Translations under genes and position numbers: made by a program
NCBI GenBank assembly: GCA_965223825.1
Contig: OZ245018.1
Coordinates: forward strand, 2,604,001 to 2,668,000
DNA length: 64,000 nucleotides
DNA from: CAJXQU01 sp965223825
GTDB lineage: Bacteria > Pseudomonadota > Gammaproteobacteria > CAJXQU01
Direction: 5' to 3'
The notes under the pieces: generated by a model
Database searches by the model: none
What the model was told of the DNA's origin: nothing
The model's input: only the letters and a program-made list of their open reading frames with translations
Shown here: positions 7,995 through 16,544 of the stretch, piece by piece
Layout: every line of letters begins with the position of its first letter
Position numbering within the stretch: position 1 is the first letter of the stretch

Positions 7995-8879
7995 TCAATC
8001 GGCTTTTTTATAGAGTTCTACCAACGTTGCAGGATCTTTTTCAAGATAACCACGGCTGGCATGTTGTCGCATTAATTGTGCACCCAGCGCAGACATGGGT
8101 GTCGCACTGGCTTCTGTTTTGGATAGCAGAACTGCAGTATCCAGATCTTTCAATAAGGTCCGCACATGCCATTTGATCGGCTCAAAACTATCCGTCGCCA
8201 TCTGTGGACCAAGAATTTGTAAGGGTTTGGAATCAGCAAAACCGCCAGCGAGGGCTTCGGGAATTTTTTCAGCATCGATGCCGGCTTTGCGCGCAAGCGC
8301 GATCACTTCGGCGATGACTAATGCATTGCAGCTAACGATCATTTGATTGCAGACTTTTGTGATCTGCCCGGCACCGATTTCCCCCATGTGTGTGAAGCGT
8401 TGCGAAAGGCATTGCATAATCGGCGCAACACGTTCAAATTGCGCCATATCACCACCCGCCATAATCGCCAGCGTGCCCTGCTCGGCTCCGACAACGCCGC
8501 CTGACACGGGTGCATCCAACCACTGCATTCCATTTTCATCGTGTAAACGTTGCGCATACTCACGTGTGGCTTCGGGTTCGATACTGGAAAGATCTACCAG
8601 TAATTTATCGTTGCCAGCGGCAGCGGCAAGACCTTGATCGGAGAAAACGACTTGACCGACAGCGGCGGTGTCAGCAAGAGAAAGAAAGATAATATCTGCT
8701 TGATCAACCACATCTTGTGGCTGTTGAACGGCTTGTGCGCCTGCGGCAATGACGGGGGCGAGCTTTTCCGCTGTACGGTTCCACACGGTCACGGCATAAC
8801 CCGCCTCTAATAGACGTAAGGTCATGGGTTTGCCCATCAGACCAATCCCTAAAAACCCTAACCGTACCGCTGAGCTCAT
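7995..8879 (-). CDS. garR: 2-hydroxy-3-oxopropionate (tartronate semialdehyde) reductase family
   Basis: A 294-residue beta-hydroxyacid dehydrogenase. Residues 6-12 give the Rossmann GxGxxG as FLGIGLMG; the substrate-binding motif DAPVSGGVVGAEQGTLAIM is near residue 122, and the catalytic lysine lies in QITKVCNQM near residue 180. This fits tartronate semialdehyde reductase (GarR/GlxR), which makes D-glycerate with NAD(P)H. Other family members act on 3-hydroxyisobutyrate or succinic semialdehyde; adjacency to hyi favours the glycerate role. It is first gene of the two-gene unit and has an AAGGAG ribosome-binding site. Confidence 0.82.
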   Translation of the reverse strand: MSSAVRLGFLGIGLMGKPMTLRLLEAGYAVTVWNRTAEKLAPVIAAGAQAVQQPQDVVDQADIIFLSLADTAAVGQVVFSDQGLAAAAGNDKLLVDLSSIEPEATREYAQRLHDENGMQWLDAPVSGGVVGAEQGTLAIMAGGDMAQFERVAPIMQCLSQRFTHMGEIGAGQITKVCNQMIVSCNALVIAEVIALARKAGIDAEKIPEALAGGFADSKPLQILGPQMATDSFEPIKWHVRTLLKDLDTAVLLSKTEASATPMSALGAQLMRQHASRGYLEKDPATLVELYKKAD

Positions 8880-9012
8880 CGCGCACTCCTTTCATAAGAT
8901 CGCTTCGTCTGAAAGGGACAATACGCAATGCACGGTCGGAAAACAACTGCTTGCGTCGCTGCAAAGACTGAAGGTGAAATTCGCGATTTATCGTTCGCAG
9001 CAACGCTCTAAA

Positions 9013-11136
9013 TCAGTTCGTTAATGTATCCTCTAACGAAAGTGAATCAGTTGTGTCATCCGGCTTGGATGACCCTGCTGTTGACGCGTTGGCATCGCTT
9101 GGTGAAGCGTCTTGATTTTTCTCATCGCGCTGTTGTTTCATCAACCAATTCAGTACATCGCTATCCAACTCTTCATCGGATCGCTGCTTGATACCGAGCG
9201 ATTGTTTTTCATCAGAACTGATCTGATCCGTCACCGTTGGAATTCCGTCATCGTCGACCAAACTGACTTCTTCAGATAACGCGAGGGGTAATGTTTCAAC
9301 CTCAGTTGAGTCGAGCTCAAGTGACGCTGCATCAAACTCACTGTCGTCCACTGCTTCTGCTATCAAATCATCATCGACCACATCACTTTCCAACGTGATC
9401 GGCTCCTGCCCGTCTGTCGCCATTGCCGTGCTCTTCGCCGATTGTTCCAATTCAAGCAGAATGTCTTCGTCATCAATTTCAAACTGTTGAGACAGATCAA
9501 TCTCACCAGTTTCTTCTATTTGTAAAACTGCTGCCGTTTCAGCGTGAACGTTACTGAGCTCGACTGCTTCATCAATTACGTGGGGCGTATCGTCAGTCAA
9601 ATCTTCGGACAATAATGCAGCCAAATCTAACTGTGCATCAGCCATCAAACGTGCTTTATCTTTCGCCAATGCTGCTTCAGTTGACGCATCCAGCTCTTGT
9701 TCGAAATTCACATCCAGATCCAGCATTTCTAATTCTTTTTCGAGCGCATCGGTAAGTTCATCTGTCGACGCCATTTCTGCCTTAATCTGCTCTGCCGTTT
9801 CAGCATGTTCAACGGGTTCTGTCGCTGTCACTTGCATCTCTGTGAGTTCGGCTAGCAATGCTTCCTCAGAAACGTCATCTTCCACCGAATCAGGATCAGA
9901 TGCAGCCGCATCTAATGTCACTCCTGATTCTTCAACATCAAGTGTCAGTGATTCGTCATCCGTTGATTCTATTACCGCTTGTTCTGCCGCTTCGTTTTCC
10001 GACGCGATATCATCATCTATCGAGTTTATGGACAGATCGTCCGCCGGAAACTCTTCTTCGATAGCTTCGTCGGTTTTGTTCTGGTTTTCCGTATCAGTCA
10101 CGTCGTCACTAACACGTGTGATCGCGTCAGTTCTTTCGATTGTGATCACGTCTTGTTCATCATTTGTTGTTGCATCATCCATTTCAAATGATGTTTCGTC
10201 GCGCGCGTTGATGGTTTCAGAGGGTTCAACCTCAGCTTGATTTTCCTTAGCGCGACGTGCAAGTTTTTCTTCGCTTAAGGCTGAGATGACGTTATCAACT
10301 AACGAGCCGTTGTAGAGGTTTTCAGAAAACTGTTCGTTAATTTCCTGCACCATGTCGTGTACAAGATCGCTCTCGATCAAATCAAACTCACTCACTTCGG
10401 CAGCAAGTATTAGGCGGCCACAAAGCAGGTTAATTTGTGCCGGTAATCCATCTGTATAATCGAAGATCGCGATCAGCGCCTCATCACTGAAAGTGGGTGT
10501 GCCTAACCAGCCGGATGTGCGTAACCGATGTTTGATATACGCGGATGTTTCCGTCTGATCAAGACGACCAATAAAATAGGTGGCGACAATTCGTCGCCGC
10601 ACATCGGCCAGCTCTTCTTTGTAGAGTTTTTCGTTAAGTTTACGGGTGCCAAGTAGGACAATCTGCAGCAGGTTTTCATTTCCCTTGATCAAGTTATTCA
10701 GCATGCGTAATTCATCAAAGGAAGTTTCTTCAAGATTTTGTGCTTCGTCGATGATCAGCACCGCGCGTTTCTGTTCCTCTCGCAAACGGCTGAAGAACGA
10801 TTCAAGATGTTTAATCAACTCGACTTTCGATTGATTCTCAAACGGTAGGTTAAATTCTGCGGCCACATAACGCAGCATATCCAGCGCTTGGAGTTGTGTG
10901 TTGAGAACACGGCCGGTGACGATCTGATTCTTATCCAGTAGATGCTGCAATGCATGCATGAGCATGGTTTTGCCCGAACCGGAATCGCCGGTAATAACGA
11001 TGAAACCTTGCCCCTGACCAAGTCCATAACCAAGCGTTGAAATCGCCCGTTTGTGCGTTGCGCTATTAAAGAAGTATTTCGCATCCGGATTAAGCCCGAA
11101 TGGTTTACCTTTCAACTTGAACCTTTTAATTTGCAT
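9013..11136 (-). CDS. ExeA/GspA-like AAA ATPase with long acidic C-terminal tail
   Basis: A 707-residue protein. Residues 1-270 form an AAA ATPase of the ExeA/GspA/MshM type: N-terminal FGLNPDAKYFF motif, Walker A GDSGSGKT at 50-57, Walker B VLIIDE at 126-131, and a C-terminal four-helix lid. The remaining roughly 430 residues are strongly acidic low-complexity sequence rich in Asp, Glu, Thr and Ser with no recognisable domain; known ExeA relatives instead end in a transmembrane segment and a peptidoglycan-binding domain. Such ATPases act in envelope assembly of secretins, pili or exopolysaccharide systems. No such apparatus is adjacent, so the partner is unknown. Confidence 0.75.
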   Translation of the reverse strand: MQIKRFKLKGKPFGLNPDAKYFFNSATHKRAISTLGYGLGQGQGFIVITGDSGSGKTMLMHALQHLLDKNQIVTGRVLNTQLQALDMLRYVAAEFNLPFENQSKVELIKHLESFFSRLREEQKRAVLIIDEAQNLEETSFDELRMLNNLIKGNENLLQIVLLGTRKLNEKLYKEELADVRRRIVATYFIGRLDQTETSAYIKHRLRTSGWLGTPTFSDEALIAIFDYTDGLPAQINLLCGRLILAAEVSEFDLIESDLVHDMVQEINEQFSENLYNGSLVDNVISALSEEKLARRAKENQAEVEPSETINARDETSFEMDDATTNDEQDVITIERTDAITRVSDDVTDTENQNKTDEAIEEEFPADDLSINSIDDDIASENEAAEQAVIESTDDESLTLDVEESGVTLDAAASDPDSVEDDVSEEALLAELTEMQVTATEPVEHAETAEQIKAEMASTDELTDALEKELEMLDLDVNFEQELDASTEAALAKDKARLMADAQLDLAALLSEDLTDDTPHVIDEAVELSNVHAETAAVLQIEETGEIDLSQQFEIDDEDILLELEQSAKSTAMATDGQEPITLESDVVDDDLIAEAVDDSEFDAASLELDSTEVETLPLALSEEVSLVDDDGIPTVTDQISSDEKQSLGIKQRSDEELDSDVLNWLMKQQRDEKNQDASPSDANASTAGSSKPDDTTDSLSLEDTLTN

Positions 11137-11371
11137 TTTCCCTATTGCATGCCTAACGGCAAATCCTTTGCTGTTAACTCAGCAAGCGTATCGGCCATCT
11201 TTAGGAAAGCTTTATTGCTCAGACTCTGAACGGACTGGTCACGCCATCTCACACTTTTCGCGGACTGAGCCTGATCATAATTATTGCGGGAAATTGCTCG
11301 TTTTGAGCCGATTTGGATCGTTCTGTGCTTTCTACTCTTTTTTTAAATTATCGGCTCATTCGGAAACCTGC

Positions 11372-12253
11372 ATGGATAAAATAACTCGTACAAAATTCAT
11401 TAACGCGAAATCAATCAGCTCGGCGATCATTTTTCTGCTCGTCTTGGCAGCATTTAACGGTGCGGTTTATACCGTGGATGAAGGACACATCGGTATCGTC
11501 AAACGTTTTAGTGAAGCCAAAAAACAAGTGAACCCCGGCTTGCATTTTAAAATTCCGTTCGTTGATTCCGTTGAGTCGATCGAAGTGCGCACACGCAAAA
11601 ACGAGGAAAAAATGGCGTCCAGCACACAAGAACAAATGCCGGTAACCGTGCATGTATCCGTTAACTGGACAGTGAATAAAGAATCCGCCTTGGTGTTGTA
11701 TCGGCAATACGGTGGCCTCGCCCAATTTGAGCAACGTATTCTTGATCCTCGATTCCGATCAGCAACAAAAGATGTGATCCCGAAATTTGAAGCAGAGCAA
11801 TTAATTCAAGATCGTGCTTCTGCTATTCAAGGTATTGAACAAAACTTCATTGAAGAGATGAAAGAATTCCCTGTCGCAGTGGATAATATTCAAATCGAAA
11901 ATATCGAACTTCCGATTAAATATTTAGCCTCGATCTAAACCAAACAAACGGAAAAAAATCTTGCCGCAGCCGAACAACACAAACTGGAAAGACAACGGTT
12001 GGAAGCACTACGTGAAGTAAATACCGCCGATGCTAGCGCGCAAGGCATCGTAAAAATTGCCGAAGCTGAGGCTAATGCGATCCGACTAAAAGGTAACGCC
12101 GAAGCTGATGCGATCATGGCAAAAGCCAAAGCTTTACGCGACAACCCGCTCATTGTAAAACTCACCGAAGCACAAAACTGGAATGGTCAATTACCGAAGA
12201 CAATTCTTGGTGAAGGTAATATGCCGATTCTGGATATGCGATCAAAACCTTAA
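11372..12253 (+). pseudogene. Prohibitin/SPFH-family gene interrupted by one in-frame TAA
   Basis: The frame reads through codons 1-188, stops at TAA (11936-11938), then continues without frameshift to a second stop at 12251-12253. The N-terminal part has one membrane anchor (about residues 17-36) and an SPFH/prohibitin domain (GHIGIVKRF, PGLHFKIPF). The part after the stop continues the expected coiled coil and ends in a normal family C terminus. The stop sits where family members usually have Glu or Gln, so a single GAA or CAA to TAA change explains it. It could be a recent nonsense mutation, a sequencing error or, less likely, readthrough. Intact homologues (HflC/K-like) form large inner-membrane rings. 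Start chosen at 11372, where the anchor begins normally. Confidence 0.8.
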
Positions 12254-12273
12254 CTTTTCACCTTTTTTGGCCA

Positions 12274-12305
12274 GGTGCTGGGCAAGCGATTTGCCTAGCA
12301 CTTTT
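12274..12305 (+). terminator. Rho-independent terminator after the prohibitin-family gene
   Basis: An 11-bp stem (GTGCTGGGCAA with TTGCCTAGCAC, one G-U pair) and a 5-nt loop, followed by TTTT. It lies 21 bp after the final stop codon of the interrupted gene. Confidence 0.8.
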
Positions 12306-12382
12306 GTTACGTCAAATAACAAAAGCGTAGAAAAAAACGATCTTCAATTTTAATAGTTCTGCTGAAATTATTTCTAATAAAA

Positions 12383-13135
12383 CTATAAAATTGTTTCCAC
12401 TGCCTCAACCACCGATTTGGCCAATCTTGCTCCAGGGTGTGAAATAGTGTCTTCATCTCCGGGAAGGTATTTCCCCGTTTTTACTAGGCAAGCTTGCAAA
12501 CCAACCGCTAATGCACCCTCAACATCTGCCACAGCATCATCACCGATCATCAAGACTTCATCTGCTTGACACCCTACCGAATCGACCGCCGCTTGGAAAA
12601 ATCCGGCGGCAGGTTTACCCAAAATTTCCGCTTCAATGCCCGTGGCATATTCCAATGCTTTAATGAAAGGTCCGGCATCAAGCTGCAATTGATCTGCACT
12701 TTTGAAATAACGATTTAAGCCAATACCCAACAGCGGCGCACCATCAAGCACTAAGCGAAACGCATGATTTAATTGCTCATAATCAAATCGATGCGCAGCA
12801 TCGGCAATCACAACAGCGTCAGGGTCCGTTTGATCAATATCAGAAAATTCAGGTGTTAATTGTGGATGGATCAGACAAAAGGGGCGAAGCTTACGTCGCA
12901 GCAAAACGTGCTTAACAGCTAAAGGGGCGGTGAAAACTTGAGCCGCATCAACTGCAAAACCCATAATATTTAATGACTGCAAAATGTCTGCACAGGTTGA
13001 TCGGGATGTGTTGGTAACGAAACGAAGTTGCAGATCGGATGATTGCAATTGGTCCAGCAATTCTACGGCACCGCGAACGGGCACATGATCCACATGCAGC
13101 ACACCGCTAATGTCAAACAAAATGGCTTTGATCAT
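12383..13135 (-). CDS. HAD-IIA hydrolase, LHPP-like phosphatase
   Basis: A 250-residue haloacid-dehalogenase phosphatase of subclass IIA. Motif I is LFDISGVL (nucleophile Asp8), motif II is the Thr in VTNTSRST, the motif III lysine is in LGKPAAGFF and motif IV is GDDAVADVEGA. The DISGVL form of motif I is typical of mammalian LHPP (phospholysine/phosphohistidine inorganic pyrophosphate phosphatase) and its bacterial relatives. Substrate is unproven. The ATG at 13135 lies 7 nt after GGAGG; a GTG one codon upstream is less well spaced. It is an isolated gene. Confidence 0.82.
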   Translation of the reverse strand: MIKAILFDISGVLHVDHVPVRGAVELLDQLQSSDLQLRFVTNTSRSTCADILQSLNIMGFAVDAAQVFTAPLAVKHVLLRRKLRPFCLIHPQLTPEFSDIDQTDPDAVVIADAAHRFDYEQLNHAFRLVLDGAPLLGIGLNRYFKSADQLQLDAGPFIKALEYATGIEAEILGKPAAGFFQAAVDSVGCQADEVLMIGDDAVADVEGALAVGLQACLVKTGKYLPGDEDTISHPGARLAKSVVEAVETIL

Positions 13136-13387
13136 CACAATGCCTCCTCGTTACTGACGTCTTACGCTTAATTTAATGAAGCAACGTGTAGGAAGCAACA
13201 ACATTCTCACCCACACTTAACAGCATTCGCGAAATTTTTTACGTCATCGTCCAGTTATCATGACGAGCGGCGCTAAATTCATAGGAGGAAAATAATTTTT
13301 TATGTATTAGAAATGAATAAAAAACGAAAATTCCACTTTGTAGCTGCAATACGAGTTCGAAAGAACAACCAGATCACAATTCTATCC

Positions 13388-14275
13388 CTACAAACATTCA
13401 CCGATTGATCCACGTGCGCAGACCTTTCCGCTCGGCATAATTGCATTGTCCAAAATAGCTCCAGTCAGATCGGTGTCATCGAAAATACTTTCACGCAGAT
13501 CAGCATAACTGAGATCGGCGCTGACAAAACTGGTACCAGAAAGATCTGAGCCGCGTAAGTTAGCGCCTTTCATATCCGCCAGATCAAAATTTGCTTCGCT
13601 GAGTTTTGCCCCACTCAGATCGGCATACGCCAAGCTGGATGCAGTTAGTCGAGTGCCGCGTAAATCCGCCGCGCGCAAGGTGGCGCTGCGCATAGAAGAT
13701 TCGGACATATCCGCTTTCACCACGCGCACTTTATCCAACTGACAGTTATCCCAATTGATCTTTGGCGCAGGAATCGCGGCGCAATCAGCGACGGAAACTT
13801 CTTCCGGTGTATGCATCCAAAAACCCGCGATCGCGATCAGTAAAATCGTCACCACAATTGCCGCGTAAGGAAACCGATCTTCAGGGCGATGTTCGCGAAT
13901 GCTTTCTAATAAATTTGTACGTCGTTTGCGACGCTCGATCTCTTGCTTAGTTTCAGGTTGACGGCGTTCGGGGCCGGCGCGATGTTCGCCGTTTTCGTTG
14001 TGTTGATCGTCGGTATTCGATGTTTGTTTTGCATCGGCATTTTTCTGACGTCGATCATAACCATTCCGTTCGTCGTCCTTAAGCAACAAATTGCCGGTGG
14101 TTTGCGCAAACAGCTTGGGGTAGTTCTTTGCGACTTTCCAATTGATCTGGTCTTTTGAGAGCTGATCAGTCTCGCGCAGACGACCTGAGCTAGCCACCTT
14201 TTTTAGCATGGTGGTGGTGAAGGGGCCGCGCGTTTGTTTGCCGCGTTTTACGTACCATTGTGCCTGTTCTGTCAT
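13388..14275 (-). CDS. GYF-domain / pentapeptide-repeat membrane protein
   Basis: A 295-residue three-part protein. Residues 5-55 form a GYF_2-type domain (WYVKRGKQTRGPFTTTML and a following W). Residues 60-135 are a charged linker rich in Asn, Glu and Arg. One transmembrane segment lies at about 137-154. Residues 175-275 form pentapeptide repeats of the A(D/N)LxG type (ADLRG, ADLSG, ANLRG, SDLSG, ADLSY, TDLTG), expected to make a right-handed beta helix on the outside. GYF_2 domains are peptide-binding modules. The function is unknown; the layout suggests an inner-membrane scaffold with cytoplasmic GYF. It is divergent from the FliK-like gene. Confidence 0.78.
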   Translation of the reverse strand: MTEQAQWYVKRGKQTRGPFTTTMLKKVASSGRLRETDQLSKDQINWKVAKNYPKLFAQTTGNLLLKDDERNGYDRRQKNADAKQTSNTDDQHNENGEHRAGPERRQPETKQEIERRKRRTNLLESIREHRPEDRFPYAAIVVTILLIAIAGFWMHTPEEVSVADCAAIPAPKINWDNCQLDKVRVVKADMSESSMRSATLRAADLRGTRLTASSLAYADLSGAKLSEANFDLADMKGANLRGSDLSGTSFVSADLSYADLRESIFDDTDLTGAILDNAIMPSGKVCARGSIGECL

Positions 14276-14321
14276 AGCAAAAATTGTTCAAGTTTTATGC
14301 CAGTTTGCCGCTATACATTGT

Positions 14322-15584
14322 GTGATCACACCTACGCAACGCACTGTTAATGATGTTAACACGCAGACCGGGCCACGTAGCCCAATCGCGCAGCCGAGTT
14401 CGTCCTCGCAAAACTCGCTTCAACACTGGGCTGTCGGCCAGATTTTGAAAGCGACAGTGGTACAACAACTTAACCAGAACAATCTGTTATTAAGCATTGG
14501 TAAGCAAACCTTCAGCGCACAACTCTCGCAACAAAATATCGCAAACCAAGCTAAGTTACCGCTGGGTAGTCAGATCGATTTAAAAGTGATCCGCGCGGGT
14601 AACCAACCCATCATGCAGGTTCAAGTTCCTTCGGTTGGTCAACAGATTGCTCAGATCACGGCAAATGGATTTCGCCAAGCGTTACCAAAACAAGCGCCAC
14701 TATCTGAATTATTTACACAATTGCAAAACCTGTCACAGGGTGAGAATCGACTCCCGCCGAATGTGCAACAAGCACTCATCAGCCTTCAATCGCAATTGGT
14801 TGCACGTAGTGCCTTACACACACCGGAAAATGTTAAACGCGCCATGCAGGAAAGCGGCGTATTTCTGGAATCCAACCTACGAACTGATCATTCGAATTCG
14901 AAAAGTCCACTGGATCCGACACATGGTCGTGATCTTAAAGCACAGCTTTTGCGGCTCTCTTCACTACTCGCTGCGAATAGTCAATTGAGTGGGGTGAGTC
15001 CGTCTAAACAAACACCTTCCACACCCAACGATCTAGCACGCGCTCAGCTTAACGCAGCCACCACCGCCGCAGCGAACAGTCAAACAACGACGAATATTGC
15101 TCAAGCATTATCGATGGATGTGCCAGCATTGCAGCAACATGTGGAATCGGCATTAGCACGAATTCAATTGAATCAATTGCACTCTATTAACGGACCCGAA
15201 CAAACACAGAATGGTTTATTGATCGAACTTCCGGTGAAAGATAAACAACAAATTGATGTGTTTAATGTGCGCATTGAAGAAGAGGAAGGAAAAAATCAAT
15301 CGCCCGGTTCACAACGGTTATGGTCTGTGATGCTGTCATTTGAAATGAGTGGTTTGGGGGCGATGCATACTCGGTTAACCTTGGGTGGTGATCAGGTTCG
15401 CGCTAGCTTATGGGCAGAAAATGACAGCACCTACGATCTGATTGAAGCAAACATGTCAGCATTAAAAGCACGTTTACACGATGTTGCATTTGTTGATCCA
15501 CAAGTGCGTTGTTTTAAAGGCAAACCAGAACAATTGATCAGCACACCAGAGCAGACCGATGAATTAATTAATATCGAAATATGA
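14322..15584 (+). CDS. fliK: FliK-like flagellar hook-length control protein
   Basis: About 420 residues with a Gln/Ser/Thr/Asn-rich disordered N-terminal part and a folded C-terminal domain (about residues 305-405, containing WSVMLSFEMSGLGAMHTRLTL and the ending of Flg_hook/FliK_C proteins). FliK measures the hook and switches the type III export gate through FlhB. There is no ATG near the start; GTG at 14322 is the only reasonable start after the divergent neighbour, with a weak ribosome-binding site. The downstream FhlB-like gene overlaps by ATGA. No other flagellar gene is near, unusual for fliK. Confidence 0.75.
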   Translation: MITPTQRTVNDVNTQTGPRSPIAQPSSSSQNSLQHWAVGQILKATVVQQLNQNNLLLSIGKQTFSAQLSQQNIANQAKLPLGSQIDLKVIRAGNQPIMQVQVPSVGQQIAQITANGFRQALPKQAPLSELFTQLQNLSQGENRLPPNVQQALISLQSQLVARSALHTPENVKRAMQESGVFLESNLRTDHSNSKSPLDPTHGRDLKAQLLRLSSLLAANSQLSGVSPSKQTPSTPNDLARAQLNAATTAAANSQTTTNIAQALSMDVPALQQHVESALARIQLNQLHSINGPEQTQNGLLIELPVKDKQQIDVFNVRIEEEEGKNQSPGSQRLWSVMLSFEMSGLGAMHTRLTLGGDQVRASLWAENDSTYDLIEANMSALKARLHDVAFVDPQVRCFKGKPEQLISTPEQTDELINIEI

Positions 15585-15868
15585 ACAAAACAAGCAATAT
15601 CGCCATAGCACTCAATTATGATGAAAAGTCTGCCCCTCGTGTGATGGCAAAAGGCAATGGGTTGATCGCGGATGAGATCCTCAGACTGGCGGAAGAAAAT
15701 AATATCCCGATCAATGAACAACCTGAACTCGTGCAATTACTCGCTACGGTAGAGCTGGGTGATCAAATCCCTGAGAATTTATATGTGGCTGTCGCCGAAG
15801 TCATTGCGTTCGCTTATATGTTAAAAGGCAAAGTACACCGCGAAAAGACCGAAACGGATCAGCATTAA
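15581..15868 (+). CDS. FhlB: stand-alone FlhB C-terminal domain protein
   Basis: A 95-residue protein matching the cytoplasmic C-terminal domain of FlhB/YscU: start IAIALNYDEKSAPRVMAKGNGLIADEI, then NIPINEQPELVQLL and LYVAVAEVIAFAYML. The N-terminal membrane part of FlhB and the autocleavage NPTH motif are absent, as in FhlB/YlqH proteins that can replace the cleaved FlhB fragment. It is translationally coupled to the FliK-like gene by a 4-bp overlap, matching the known FliK-FlhB interaction during substrate switching. Confidence 0.85.
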   Translation: MNKTSNIAIALNYDEKSAPRVMAKGNGLIADEILRLAEENNIPINEQPELVQLLATVELGDQIPENLYVAVAEVIAFAYMLKGKVHREKTETDQH

Positions 15869-15968
15869 ATTGCCCGTGTTGGACACAAACTCGTTTTCAG
15901 TTTAAGAATATAAAACCAATAACCATTTTATAAAAACCAACTAACAACAATCTAACTTTTAAATCTTG

Positions 15969-16544
15969 CTAGTTTTCTTTTCCTAAATACGTATCCGAAT
16001 GTTTTTTCGCTCGTTTTGCCCCTTCCATATCCCCAGCACCTTCTAATGCAAGTGAAATCACTAACCAGTTACCGCCGATCAAACGCTGGTTTCCATCTGC
16101 TAATGCGATTGAACGATTGGCTAATTCAACAGATTGTGCCCAGTGTTTTAATTGCATGCGTAACACCGCAAGACGATGCCATAACCAAGGATTATCCGGC
16201 TCAATACTGATCGCACGCTCGAGGGTTGATGAAGCCAATTCACCATAACCTTGCGCTGCTTGATCGCGCGCCTGTCTTAGCAATTTCATCGCAGGGGCAC
16301 CAACGGCGGCGGCTTTTTTGGGAGAAGTTTTGTTCGCTTGATCTGACGTGTCAGTTTTTACATCATGATCGGTTGTTGGTGTCGCGTCTGTCTCTGAGGT
16401 TGATTGCTCCTCAATGACGCTCGGTTCGGGTTGCGTGCTTTGATCAACATTCGCTGCACACGCCGTTAACAAAAGAAGGCCACCAATTGCAGAGAAATTT
16501 CTTATAACATCGAATAGACAACAAATTCGTCTTACGTTTTTCAT
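15969..16544 (-). CDS. TPR lipoprotein, probable PBP1B activator (LpoP-like)
   Basis: A 191-residue lipoprotein: signal peptide with lipobox LTAC (lipidated Cys29), a Thr/Ser/Glu/Asp-rich linker (residues 30-80), then about two to three tetratricopeptide repeats (LERAISIEPDNPWLWHRLA and similar, residues 95-175). Its start codon overlaps the PBP1B stop as ATGA, so it is translated from the mrcB transcript. P. aeruginosa LpoP is an outer-membrane TPR lipoprotein encoded beside PBP1B that activates it; gene order and domain content match. LpoB of enterobacteria is unrelated in fold. The role is inferred from context. Confidence 0.78.
   Translation of the reverse strand: MKNVRRICCLFDVIRNFSAIGGLLLLTACAANVDQSTQPEPSVIEEQSTSETDATPTTDHDVKTDTSDQANKTSPKKAAAVGAPAMKLLRQARDQAAQGYGELASSTLERAISIEPDNPWLWHRLAVLRMQLKHWAQSVELANRSIALADGNQRLIGGNWLVISLALEGAGDMEGAKRAKKHSDTYLGKEN

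Noticed and set aside
9842..10240. Ser-rich frame antisense to the acidic ATPase tail
   Set aside because: Ser/Asp/Glu-rich coding sequence leaves the other strand open by composition; no start signal or domain.
11936..11938. Recoding of the in-frame stop as Sec or Pyl
   Set aside because: The codon is TAA, not TGA or TAG, and no recoding element is visible; a point mutation or error is simpler.
13281..13409. A perfect AGGAGG followed by short frames from ATG at 13302 (two codons) and 13313 (31 codons)
   Set aside because: The longer frame starts about 25 bp from the AGGAGG and has no recognisable features, so evidence for a gene is too weak.
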